In this document: positions 16,273 through 23,893 of the stretch, piece after piece
How positions within the stretch are numbered: position 1 is the stretch's first letter
How the letters are laid out: every line of letters begins with the position of its first letter
Assembly: GCF_000312665.1 (NCBI RefSeq)
Contig: NZ_HF536772.1
Location: forward strand, 2,044,647 to 2,108,646
DNA from: Rhizobium mesoamericanum STM3625
GTDB taxonomy: Bacteria > Pseudomonadota > Alphaproteobacteria > Rhizobiales > Rhizobiaceae
DNA: 64,000 nt
Direction of reading: 5' to 3'
Translations under genes and position numbers: made by a program
The notes under the pieces: model-generated
What the model was told of the DNA's origin: nothing
Database searches by the model: none
What the model saw: only the letters and a program-made list of their open reading frames with translations

Positions 16273-17274
16273 ATGATGCTGACCAAGCCGGATGTGTTGA
16301 CAACGATAAAGCTATGGAATGATTATGAAATACCCCGGTTGGGCATGGGATGCTGGGCAATCGGCGGCCCCTTCTATGCCGGCGATACACCGCTCGGGTG
16401 GGGCGAGGTCGATGACGAGGTATCCATCGCAGCCATTCATCGCGCGATCGAACTCGGCATCTGTTTCTTTGATACGGCCTCGAATTATGGGGCAGGACAT
16501 TCAGAGGAAGTGCTCGGCCGCGCAATCGGGAACCGGAGCGACATTGTCATCGCGACAAAGTTCGGCTTTGCCACCGACCCTCAATCGAAGCAGGCAACAG
16601 GCGCCTTCGCCGATCCGGACTTTATCCGCCGCTCCGCCGAAACATCCCTACGCAGGTTAAAGCGGGATCGCCTCGATCTGCTTCAGTTTCATCTGAACGA
16701 CTTTCCGCTGGAGCAGTCGAATGACGTCTTCGAAACCCTGGAGAAATTGCAAAGCGAGGGCAAGGTCGATGCCTTCGGCTGGAGTACGGATTATCCCGAT
16801 CGTGCCGCGCGACATGCTAAGCGCCCCGGCTTCGTTTCCGTCCAGCATACGATGAACGTCTTCGAGCCGGTGCCCGACATGATTTCGGTAATTGAACGGT
16901 ATGGACTGATCTCGATCAATCGCGGGCCGCTCGCGATGGGGTTGCTCAGTGGAAAATTCCGCGCCGAAACCAAAGTCGGCGATAAGGATGTTCGCGGCGC
17001 GAGCCTCGACTGGATGGTGTATTTCAAGGACGGCCGGATCGCGCCCGAATTTGCGGCGCGATTGGAGGCGGTTCGCGAGCTGCTGAAGTCTGACGGTCGA
17101 ACTCTCACGCAAGGTGCTCTGGCATGGCTCTGGGCGCGCTCTCCCCGAACCCTGCCGATCCCGGGTTTCCGCACTGTGGCCCAGGTTGAAGAAAACGCCG
17201 GCGCGCTCGCCAAGGGCCCGCTATCTCAGGCGGTCATGGGTGAGATCGATGAGGCGCTTATGCTTCGGGCCTAG
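16273..17274 (+). CDS. Aldo/keto reductase
   Basis: A 333-residue NADPH-dependent oxidoreductase with a TIM barrel. The catalytic tetrad is visible: Asp and Tyr in F-F-D-T-A-S-N-Y-G-A-G-H, Lys in I-V-I-A-T-K-F-G-F, and His in L-L-Q-F-H-L-N-D. The late S-I-N-R-G-P-L-A-M-G-L-L-S-G motif matches the L-glyceraldehyde-3-phosphate reductase/YghZ-like branch. The substrate is not predictable. A GAGGGAG ribosome binding site precedes the ATG. It is convergent with the MOSC gene, and both use the same CTAG (17271-17274) for their TAG stops. Confidence 0.9.
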   Translation: MMLTKPDVLTTIKLWNDYEIPRLGMGCWAIGGPFYAGDTPLGWGEVDDEVSIAAIHRAIELGICFFDTASNYGAGHSEEVLGRAIGNRSDIVIATKFGFATDPQSKQATGAFADPDFIRRSAETSLRRLKRDRLDLLQFHLNDFPLEQSNDVFETLEKLQSEGKVDAFGWSTDYPDRAARHAKRPGFVSVQHTMNVFEPVPDMISVIERYGLISINRGPLAMGLLSGKFRAETKVGDKDVRGASLDWMVYFKDGRIAPEFAARLEAVRELLKSDGRTLTQGALAWLWARSPRTLPIPGFRTVAQVEENAGALAKGPLSQAVMGEIDEALMLRA

Positions 17275-18125
17275 GCACGGTCGCGCACCTTGAAAGCCCA
17301 GCCTTCGGTCCTTTCCTCGATCACCTTGACCGGATCGCCGACAGCAATCCGACCGGTCCCGCGAGGAGTGACATTCCAGCCAAAGAGCGGACCGGGTACG
17401 CGCCGGTCCGCAGACATTCGAATGCGCCCCATGGCAGGCATCGGATTGGGCACGTCGCGTGATCCGCTTGACTGATCCTGCGTCGTCATGATGCAGCGTG
17501 AGCAGGGCTTGACGAGATCGAAACGAATCCCGCCGATCTCGACAGCCGCCCAGCGGTCTTCCGGCCAGGCCTCCTCGGTGTCGACGACGATGTTCGGCCG
17601 GAACCGATCCATCCCGACACAACCTTCGCTGTGTTTTTCAAGATCGGCATTCAGCGCCCGCAGGGAGCCGGTTGTCGTCAAAAGGATCTGGTAGCCATCA
17701 GCGAATGTGACCGGTGTACCTTCGCCGGCCCATTCCACGCTTGCAGAACGCCACGCGTCCTGATCGAAAAACACCAGTTTCACCGCTCGTCCAAGCCAGG
17801 TTGAAAGTTCGTCATTTACGGCGTCGTCGGCAACCGCGGCGTTGACGATGGACTTCCAGATCGAGACATCCATTCGCCGCGCGGCGTTGGGGATTTGCAC
17901 AGTAATCTCCTGGCCACCCATGGTGAGGCGCAGCTCCGAAGTCCCGGGCTGCAGGGAAATGCGGGCTAACTCGGACAACTCGCGCTGTGTGATGAAGTGC
18001 CCGTCACGATCTGTGATCATCGCCCGCCGATCTCCCGGTAGGCCGAATGCGTCGATCTCGGTTGATGGTAGGGCAATGCCCCGGGCGCTCTTGAGCGGAT
18101 AGATGAAAAGGTCGGCAATGCGCAT
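17271..18125 (-). CDS. MOSC-domain protein
   Basis: A 284-residue protein with an N-terminal MOSC beta-barrel (L-F-I-Y-P-L-K-S-A-R-G) and a C-terminal MOSC domain (about 115-280). The motif L-V-K-P-C-S-R-C-I-M-T-T holds the conserved cysteine that coordinates molybdenum cofactor in mARC- and YcbX-type proteins. It probably reduces N-hydroxylated substrates or handles Moco-bound sulfur. It is encoded 9 nt downstream of the HD hydrolase on the same strand, so they are likely co-transcribed. It shares the CTAG stop with the convergent aldo/keto reductase gene. Confidence 0.9.
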   Translation of the reverse strand: MRIADLFIYPLKSARGIALPSTEIDAFGLPGDRRAMITDRDGHFITQRELSELARISLQPGTSELRLTMGGQEITVQIPNAARRMDVSIWKSIVNAAVADDAVNDELSTWLGRAVKLVFFDQDAWRSASVEWAGEGTPVTFADGYQILLTTTGSLRALNADLEKHSEGCVGMDRFRPNIVVDTEEAWPEDRWAAVEIGGIRFDLVKPCSRCIMTTQDQSSGSRDVPNPMPAMGRIRMSADRRVPGPLFGWNVTPRGTGRIAVGDPVKVIEERTEGWAFKVRDRA

Positions 18126-18134
18126 GAGGTGCTC

Positions 18135-18779
18135 CTATATTTCATCCAAGAACGCGGCGAAGAAGTCACGCAGCCGTTGGTCACGCGTGGCCGCAAGCGC
18201 CCGCCCGGTCTTCGTTTGAAAGCCACCTGCCAGTTTGAATAGCTTGGTCTGAAAGTGGTCGATGACATATCTCTTGTCGTCAAGTTCGCGGTTGTCACCA
18301 GCTGGATCGAACGGATCATAGAGTGCGGACGACATGCGGCCGCCGATATAGAAACATCGGCCCGCGCCGACCATGCCTATCGCGTCGAGCCGGTCGGCAT
18401 CCTGTAGTATCTTGGCCTCCAGCGTTTCCGGCGGGACATTTGCGGAGAAGCTGTGCGCGACAATGGCATGTGCGACTGCTGCGATATCGTCACGATCCCA
18501 GCCAAGCTCCACGAGTATGACCGATGCCTTCTTTGCCGCGAGCGCCGACGCTTGCGACCGCATAGGGGAATTCTTCTCCACGGCGACGCAGTCGTGCAGC
18601 AGGACGGCGGCCGCCAGAATCCTTGCATCTCCACCCTCAACAGCCTGGATTCTCATGGCGTTCTTGAAGACACGCAAGATATGCGCGATATCATGCGAGC
18701 CGTCATCGCTCCCTGACGCATGCGGCTGAAGCTTGGTTGCTAGGTTCTCAAATGGAGCGAATGCTTTCGCGTGGAACAT
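18135..18779 (-). CDS. HD-domain phosphohydrolase
   Basis: A 214-residue metal-dependent phosphohydrolase of the YedJ-like HD family. The motif order is H-D-I-A-H (about residues 29-33), L-L-H-D-C-V-A (His-Asp pair near 62-63), A-I-V-A-H-S-F-S and L-Q-D-A-D-R-L-D-A-I-G. It has no signal peptide or membrane segment. Nucleotide-type substrates are typical of the family, but the real one is unknown. It lies 9 nt upstream of the MOSC gene. Confidence 0.87.
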   Translation of the reverse strand: MFHAKAFAPFENLATKLQPHASGSDDGSHDIAHILRVFKNAMRIQAVEGGDARILAAAVLLHDCVAVEKNSPMRSQASALAAKKASVILVELGWDRDDIAAVAHAIVAHSFSANVPPETLEAKILQDADRLDAIGMVGAGRCFYIGGRMSSALYDPFDPAGDNRELDDKRYVIDHFQTKLFKLAGGFQTKTGRALAATRDQRLRDFFAAFLDEI

Positions 18780-18846
18780 GGGATCACCGCTTTGGAAGAA
18801 GGCGTCCTTCCATAACTGCAGGGACGACGAGTCGCAACGAGCGCAC

Positions 18847-20721
18847 TCACCCGGCGCTGATATGCTCCCGTTGCGGTAGGGCCAAAAGGTAGGGCGCGTC
18901 AGCGGCGGGCTGCGGCGGACTTATGTAATAGCCCTGGATCTCGTCGCAGGCTTCGCGTTGGAGCAGGGCCAATTGCTCGGCGGTCTCCACCCCCTCTACC
19001 GTGACGCGCATCCCGAGCGCGTCACCAAGAAGAATGATGGCGCGCATGATCGCAAAGGCCTCCCTGTCTTCGACAATGCCGTTGACGAACGACTTATCGA
19101 TCTTGATCTTGTCGAACGGAAACCGCCGGAGATAGCTCAATGACGAATAGCCGGTGCCGAAATCATCCATGGCGATGCGAATTCCGCTTTGCTTCAGCGC
19201 GTGCAGGACAGGCAGGGCCTCGTCGAGATTTTCCATCAGCACGCTTTCGGTAATCTCCACCTCCAAGCGGTTCGCGGGAAGTCTTGCTGCAGAAAGAGCT
19301 GCGGCCACGTCGCCCGGCAGGTCGCTATCAGTGAACTGGATGGCTGATACGTTAACCGCCACCTTGATGTTGTCCGGCCAGTGGAGTGCATCGTGGCAGG
19401 CGCGGCGCAGCACCCAACGTCCGATGTCGACCACCAAGCCGACCTCTTCGGCCAGTGGGATAAATTCCATCGGCGGCACGCGACCCCGTGTTGGGTGATT
19501 CCATCGCAGCAGTGCCTCGAACCCGCAGACCCGTTGCTGGCTCAGATCATAGAGCGGTTGATAGTGAAGATCGAACTCATCCCGCTCAATGGCCGTGCGC
19601 AGATCCGCTTCAAGCGCATGCCGCGCATCGATTTGTGCTTCCATCTCGGCGGTGAATAAACGCTCTCCTTTACCGCCGTTGTTCTTGACGTGCGAGAGAG
19701 CGACGCCGGCGTGTTTGAGCAGGATGTCCGTCTCGATTCCGTCCTGCGGACTGATCGCGATACCCATCGACACGCTGAGTTCGACGGCCTTCTCCCCGCG
19801 AAAGAATGGTTCTGACAGTTCACGCCTGATCTGATCGACAAGCGCCATAATGTTCCACGGCTGCTGCCGACCGGACTGGAGAATGGCGAATTCGTCGGAG
19901 CCGAGGCGGGCCAGCACATTGCCGGCGCCAGCCGACATGCGGATGCGTTCGGCGACCTGCTTCAGGATATTGTCGCCGGTCGAAACACCGAGCGTATTGT
20001 TGATCGATTTGAAACGGTCAAGATTGAGATGCACGAGGGCAATCTGTTCGTCGCGTTTGCGGCTTGCGAGCGCTGCGTCGATGCGTTCCCGCAGGTAGAT
20101 GCGGTTTGGGAGGCCCGTCAGCTGATCGTGGTGGGCGAGATAGGCGATGCGCTCAGCCGCCTTTCGATCTTCGGTGACGTCGGCATGGATGGAAATATTG
20201 CTCCCATCGGGCAAAACGGTGATAACGCTCTGGACGGTGCGGCCGTCTTCCATCACCCATTCGCGATGACGGATGTGTCCTCCCTCCAAGATGGCGTCCC
20301 GAAGGCGGGAAACCTTTTTCTCAGCGCGCTCGGTTCCGCGGATCTTTGCGATCAGGGATCCCATCGCCGAGCCTGGCAATGCCTCCTCAGCGCTGAACCC
20401 GAAGAGTTGCCGGAAGCGAATGTTGCAGACGATCAGCCGTTGCTCCGAATCGAAAACACTCAGGCCCTGCGGCAGGTTGTCGAGAACGATCCCGAATAGG
20501 CGCTTCTGCTCCGCGAGATCTTCCCTTATGGAGCTGAGGCTGCCCTTCAGTTCACCATTTTTCTTCGCGAGGCGTTGAGCGCGATCTTCGGCAGCGCGCT
20601 TCTTTCCCGCCTGCAGCCGATACGTCTCGACGGCAAGAGCCATGAGACGTTGTGCGTTGGCAGTCCCGTCCTCATTGATTGCTGTCATGCACTGTTGCCG
20701 AAAAAGGGCCTCAGCTTCCAT
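18847..20721 (-). CDS. PAS-GGDEF-EAL c-di-GMP signalling protein
   Basis: A 624-residue cytoplasmic protein with a coiled-coil-like N-terminus (about 30-70) rich in K, E, A and R. A PAS sensor follows (about 75-180, L-D-N-L-P-Q-G-L-S-V-F-D). The GGDEF domain (about 195-355) has the site degenerate to G-S-D-E-F (R-L-G-S-D-E-F). The EAL domain (about 370-610) begins F-E-A-L-L-R-W and keeps D-D-F-G-T-G-Y-S-S and the late E-G-V-E-T. The phosphodiesterase half looks intact. The cyclase half has Ser for the first Gly, so cyclase activity is uncertain and it may act as a GTP-sensing or PDE-dominant protein. ATG 20721 is chosen over a TTG 9 nt upstream. No membrane segments. Confidence 0.93.
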   Translation of the reverse strand: MEAEALFRQQCMTAINEDGTANAQRLMALAVETYRLQAGKKRAAEDRAQRLAKKNGELKGSLSSIREDLAEQKRLFGIVLDNLPQGLSVFDSEQRLIVCNIRFRQLFGFSAEEALPGSAMGSLIAKIRGTERAEKKVSRLRDAILEGGHIRHREWVMEDGRTVQSVITVLPDGSNISIHADVTEDRKAAERIAYLAHHDQLTGLPNRIYLRERIDAALASRKRDEQIALVHLNLDRFKSINNTLGVSTGDNILKQVAERIRMSAGAGNVLARLGSDEFAILQSGRQQPWNIMALVDQIRRELSEPFFRGEKAVELSVSMGIAISPQDGIETDILLKHAGVALSHVKNNGGKGERLFTAEMEAQIDARHALEADLRTAIERDEFDLHYQPLYDLSQQRVCGFEALLRWNHPTRGRVPPMEFIPLAEEVGLVVDIGRWVLRRACHDALHWPDNIKVAVNVSAIQFTDSDLPGDVAAALSAARLPANRLEVEITESVLMENLDEALPVLHALKQSGIRIAMDDFGTGYSSLSYLRRFPFDKIKIDKSFVNGIVEDREAFAIMRAIILLGDALGMRVTVEGVETAEQLALLQREACDEIQGYYISPPQPAADAPYLLALPQREHISAG

Positions 20722-21176
20722 TTGCAGCAATCTTTAAGTCAGGAGAGGGGCGAGCATGGGCCGAGGCGAGGGAACCTGCTCCTAATCTGCAATTTCGACG
20801 CGGCACGTCAGACATGAAAGGGCCTTCCGAAACAATCGAAAAATATAAAAAATGCAATCTTAAAACTCGATCGGCGATGTGCCAACGCGGTCAAGATAAT
20901 CCGCAGGTCGTATTAAAATTTTGTTGCAACGCAAACGAATGTATCGGCGGCGCTCTGTCTGGCCGGTTCGGCCGCAATACCAGCTGATGCAAGCGATCTC
21001 GGTCCGCGCTACATGTCATCGGTGCGCCTCGGTTACACTTTGTCAATCATGGTTAATAGGGTATTAACAGCTTATTGACGCAATGCGCAAATCAGTTTAA
21101 CCACCGATCATTCTTTGATTTTTCCAATTTCGTATTGCGTACAAACATCACCAACGAGCGGTGAATGGAGGTTTGT
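20722..21176. other. Divergent intergenic region with a CtrA-type site
   Basis: This 455-bp AT-rich gap separates the c-di-GMP gene (minus) from the EF-hand gene (plus). I find no convincing ORF. Its main feature is the TTAA-N7-TTAA element at 21053-21067, inside a larger inverted repeat. TTGACG at 21075-21080 could be a -35 box for the EF-hand gene, without a clear -10. Confidence 0.5.
21052..21068 (+). promoter_or_regulatory. CtrA-type binding site in an inverted repeat
   Basis: GTTAATA-GGG-TATTAAC is a perfect 7-bp inverted repeat that contains TTAA-N7-TTAAC, the consensus bound by the cell-cycle regulator CtrA in alphaproteobacteria. It lies 108 nt before the EF-hand gene start. Confidence 0.6.
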
Positions 21177-21491
21177 ATGGGCCGGGTTTCGTCGGTCAGT
21201 GATACGTCCTACGCGTATCTCGCAACATTGTCGCGGCTGGACACAAATGGCGACGGCGTGTTGAGCCGTGGCGAACGGGCGGCTGATGATAAGCCAGGCA
21301 TTCTTAAGCAGCTGAGCGAAGAAGATAGAATACAGGAATTCGCACCAAAGCTCTCTGATGGCGTGCTTCAGTTCATGATGGCTACGCGTGAGACCGGAAG
21401 CGTCAACTTCTACCAGCAGTCGCAGCAAAGTATCTCTGACGACTTGTATAAGAGCACGTACGGTCAATACGATCTCGACATCGTCGCCTGA
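21177..21491 (+). CDS. Small EF-hand calcium-binding protein
   Basis: A 104-residue protein with one canonical 12-residue EF-hand loop, D-T-N-G-D-G-V-L-S-R-G-E, at about residues 21-32. All Ca-ligand positions (1, 3, 5, 9, 12) are suitable. The rest is polar and has no second clear EF loop, signal peptide or membrane helix. The start at 21177 is chosen because GGAGG (21168-21172) lies at the right distance; the ATG at 21165 does not fit. A terminator follows. No family beyond the EF-hand is recognised. Upstream lies a CtrA-type site. Confidence 0.75.
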   Translation: MGRVSSVSDTSYAYLATLSRLDTNGDGVLSRGERAADDKPGILKQLSEEDRIQEFAPKLSDGVLQFMMATRETGSVNFYQQSQQSISDDLYKSTYGQYDLDIVA

Positions 21492-21511
21492 TGGATCGTG
21501 CGAATGTGATA

Positions 21512-21538
21512 CCGGCCCGTCGCGGCCGGCTTTTCTTT
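21512..21538 (+). terminator. Terminator after the EF-hand gene
   Basis: CCGGCC (21512-21517) pairs with GGCCGG (21524-21529) across a 6-nt loop, followed by CTTTTCTTT. It lies 20 nt after the EF-hand stop. Confidence 0.7.
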
Positions 21539-21607
21539 GTCGCCAATTCCGGAACAGCTTCATGCCTCGCACGTTGAAAGCAGCGATGCAAAGGAAGGGA
21601 AGCTCCA

Positions 21608-22123
21608 ATGAAAGCAATTCTTTCGATTGCCGCTCTGACGTTCATTGCGGCCTCTTCAGCCGGGTTGGCTCAGGACAAGCAGACAGCCACGGCGGACTTC
21701 GTGGGTGCAGATGGAAAGGCAAGCGGTCGGGCTACTCTGACGGCTGCAGCTGGAGGTGGCGTTCTCATCGAAGTCGAGGTGACTGGATTGCCTGGGAATA
21801 AGTGGGTCGCATTCCATATTCATGAGACTGGCAAGTGTGATGCCGCCGGGCGTCACGAGTCCGCCGGAAAGCACTTCAATCCGAGCAATGCCGAACATGG
21901 CCTGCTGTCCGCAAAGGGACCCCACGCCGGCGACATGCCCAACCAATATGTTGGCCAGGATGGCGTTCTGAGGGCGCAGGTGTTTGACACTATGGTCACC
22001 TTGGACGGCAAAACCGATGGCATCCGTGGTCGAGCACTGATCGTTCATTCCAATTCCGATGATTATCGCAGTCAACCTGCAGGAGACGCGGGCGAGCGTT
22101 TAGCATGCGGTGTCATTAAGTAA
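21608..22123 (+). CDS. sodC: Periplasmic Cu/Zn superoxide dismutase
   Basis: A 171-residue enzyme that converts superoxide to peroxide in the periplasm. A signal peptide ends at about A-G-L-A-Q (residue 22). Metal ligands are in place: F-H-I-H-E-T-G-K-C, G-K-H-F-N-P, H-G-L-L-S-A-K-G-P-H-A-G-D-M-P-N, and V-H-S-N-S-D-D-Y. The disulfide partner is in R-L-A-C-G-V-I. The arrangement matches bacterial SodC, with normal length. It is probably monocistronic behind its own AGGAAGGGAAG ribosome binding site, and convergent with the unknown gene at 22147. Confidence 0.94.
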   Translation: MKAILSIAALTFIAASSAGLAQDKQTATADFVGADGKASGRATLTAAAGGGVLIEVEVTGLPGNKWVAFHIHETGKCDAAGRHESAGKHFNPSNAEHGLLSAKGPHAGDMPNQYVGQDGVLRAQVFDTMVTLDGKTDGIRGRALIVHSNSDDYRSQPAGDAGERLACGVIK

Positions 22124-22146
22124 GTTTTCTATTCGGCGTTGGTCGG

Positions 22147-22719
22147 TCAGTGATAGTAGTATCGCTCGGCGTACCACTCGCTTGATGCCATGGGTTTATC
22201 CGTTGCGATCCACCGCCCGAGACTGCTCGTTTCGATGAGATCGGCCGTTGTGTGATCCTCCAGCCCGACAAATATGATATTTGTGTTCTCGCGCAGGCGA
22301 GGATTAGCGAAGCCCATTCGGCCATCATCCCCCACGTGCACCAGGCTCATCCCGACGTAGAAAAACTCGGCCTGATAATCCCGCATGCTTTCCTGGTTGA
22401 ACGCATGAGCAACGTCAATCACCGACTTCTGTGGTCCATTATAGACGGCGATCGTCTCATTGAGTCCAAATGTTGCTCCGTAAAGCGCGATCGAACTTAC
22501 CGGAACCGCTGTCGTGGCACCGCTGATCAGATCCATCTGTTGGCCGAAGAAGCTGGCTTTGCCGACGTTCAGGTCGCCGCGAAAGAAATAGGAAAATCGA
22601 TCACGCGTCAGATAAATCGCCTGCCATCGAAATCGCAGATATGTGTCCGAGGCGCTGGTCAGGCCCTTGAGCCTGGCCAAACAGCTTACAAACGTATCAC
22701 GATAGCTCTCCAGCGACAT
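22147..22719 (-). CDS. Protein of unknown function
   Basis: A 190-residue protein that I do not recognise. It has no signal peptide or membrane helix. It is rich in aromatic residues, with R-F-R-W-Q-A-I-Y-L-T-R-D-R-F-S-Y-F-F near the N-terminus and S-S-E-W-Y-A-E-R-Y-Y-Y-H at the very end. The start at 22719 has GGAGG immediately upstream, but that site lies inside a 10-bp-arm hairpin (22721-22744) that could hide it. It is the last gene of the minus-strand cluster with the phosphatase, HD hydrolase and ygfZ, so it is probably co-transcribed with them. Confidence 0.6.
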   Translation of the reverse strand: MSLESYRDTFVSCLARLKGLTSASDTYLRFRWQAIYLTRDRFSYFFRGDLNVGKASFFGQQMDLISGATTAVPVSSIALYGATFGLNETIAVYNGPQKSVIDVAHAFNQESMRDYQAEFFYVGMSLVHVGDDGRMGFANPRLRENTNIIFVGLEDHTTADLIETSSLGRWIATDKPMASSEWYAERYYYH

Positions 22720-22720
22720 C

Positions 22721-22744
22721 GTCAACCTCCTCAAGGAGGTTAAC
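22721..22744 (-). promoter_or_regulatory. Hairpin enclosing the ribosome binding site of the unknown gene
   Basis: Arms GTCAACCTCC and GGAGGTTAAC pair at 9 of 10 positions around a TCAA loop. On the mRNA the GGAGG is the Shine-Dalgarno sequence and the ACCTCC arm is its own anti-sequence. It has no T run, so it is not an obvious terminator. Confidence 0.6.
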
Positions 22745-22754
22745 CGGTACGGAG

Positions 22755-23291
22755 TCAAATCGTTCCGGCCGTCGGCTCTTCCACGTTCAACGCAAACGGC
22801 GCGTTTCCGTCGGCATCCGCGCCCCTGCCAATAGCGCGAACAGAATCCACCAATCTCCCGCCGCGACCGAGCATATCGTCACCGATCTGAACGAGCCGGC
22901 TATTGGGTGTCGCATATGGTGAGGCGGCACGCAGCCGGCGAACCAGAGCACCGTCCTCCTGCTCGGGCGCCAAGGCGAGAGCGGCAATCAAGGCGGCGGC
23001 AGGTGAACGGGACACGCCCATCCAGCAGTGGACCAAAAGAGGAGCGCACTGGTCCCAACCGCGCACGAAATCGATGATCTCTTGGACATGCGTCTCATCG
23101 GGCGCTATGAGGCTGCCGGTTCCCTTGAAGGAAATGTCATTCATATTGAGGAGAAGATGCCGATGCGCCTGGATCACCCCAGGGCGATGAAAGGCCTGTT
23201 CCCTCGCCGTCAGGCTGATCATCTCACGCGCGCCGTGCTTGACGGCCATCTCGGCGATCCGAGCAAGAGGCGCGACAATGATGACAGTCAT
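22755..23291 (-). CDS. Dual-specificity/tyrosine phosphatase-like protein
   Basis: A 178-residue protein with the Cys-based phosphatase P-loop L-V-H-C-W-M-G-V-S-R-S-P. The nucleophile is C89 and the phosphate-binding residue R95. A general-acid Asp may lie in the N-M-N-D-I region (about 50-52). The C-terminal quarter (A-I-G-R-G-A-D-A-D to E-E-P-T-A-G-T-I) is non-globular. The ATG at 23291 overlaps the stop of the upstream HD hydrolase in an ATGA, so translation is coupled. Substrates are unknown; family members act on phosphoproteins or phospholipids. Confidence 0.82.
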   Translation of the reverse strand: MTVIIVAPLARIAEMAVKHGAREMISLTAREQAFHRPGVIQAHRHLLLNMNDISFKGTGSLIAPDETHVQEIIDFVRGWDQCAPLLVHCWMGVSRSPAAALIAALALAPEQEDGALVRRLRAASPYATPNSRLVQIGDDMLGRGGRLVDSVRAIGRGADADGNAPFALNVEEPTAGTI

Positions 23292-23893
23292 GATTTGCTG
23301 CTCCGCATGGTCTCGATTGCCTCGAAGCGTTCGCAAAAGAGGCGCTGCGCCTCGACAGCCGGCAAGGGCGTCATCAGCAGCATGTCTTTGGTAATCCCGC
23401 GTGGCTGACCAAAGAATTTCTGCGCCTCCGCCGATGTAAAGCCGGCGAGCTGAGTTGCTTCGAAGTAAGCGGCGATAGTGTCGGCCTTCTTGATCTTCTC
23501 CTTGAGCTCGCGTGTCGGGTGAGGCGGCAGGCCAAAACGAAGATGGACGGCCGCTTCCAGCCGCTTTTCGACGGCCTTGTAGCCCCCGCCGACCACCGAC
23601 TTGAATGGCGAGATCATATCACCGATGACGTATTCCGGCGCATCGTGTAGCAGGGCCATCAGGCATTGATCGGCTGTCGCATCATTGAGGCGATGGAAGA
23701 TTTCTTCTACGATAAGGCAATGCTGAGCGACCGAGAACGCGTGATCCCCTGAGGTCTGTCCATTCCAGCGGGCAACGCGTGCAAGCCCGTGTGCGATATC
23801 GCTCATCTCGACGTCAAGCGGAGAGGGATCGAGCAGATCGAGCCGGCGGCCGGAGAGCATGCGTTGCCATGCGCGTGGCGCCTTTGTGGTCAC
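23288..23893 (-). CDS. YfbR-like HD hydrolase
   Basis: A 201-residue HD-family hydrolase like the 5'-deoxynucleotidase YfbR. The motifs are in order: G-D-H-A-F-S-V-A-Q-H-C (H51), A-L-L-H-D-A-P-E (H83-D84, E87) and a late K-K-A-D-T-I-A-A-Y-F-E-A-T. The G-D-M-I-S-P-F-K segment after the HD pair is also YfbR-like. It overlaps ygfZ upstream and the phosphatase downstream by 4 nt each, forming a tightly coupled trio. A nucleotide substrate is likely but unproven. Confidence 0.87.
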   Translation of the reverse strand: MTTKAPRAWQRMLSGRRLDLLDPSPLDVEMSDIAHGLARVARWNGQTSGDHAFSVAQHCLIVEEIFHRLNDATADQCLMALLHDAPEYVIGDMISPFKSVVGGGYKAVEKRLEAAVHLRFGLPPHPTRELKEKIKKADTIAAYFEATQLAGFTSAEAQKFFGQPRGITKDMLLMTPLPAVEAQRLFCERFEAIETMRSSKS

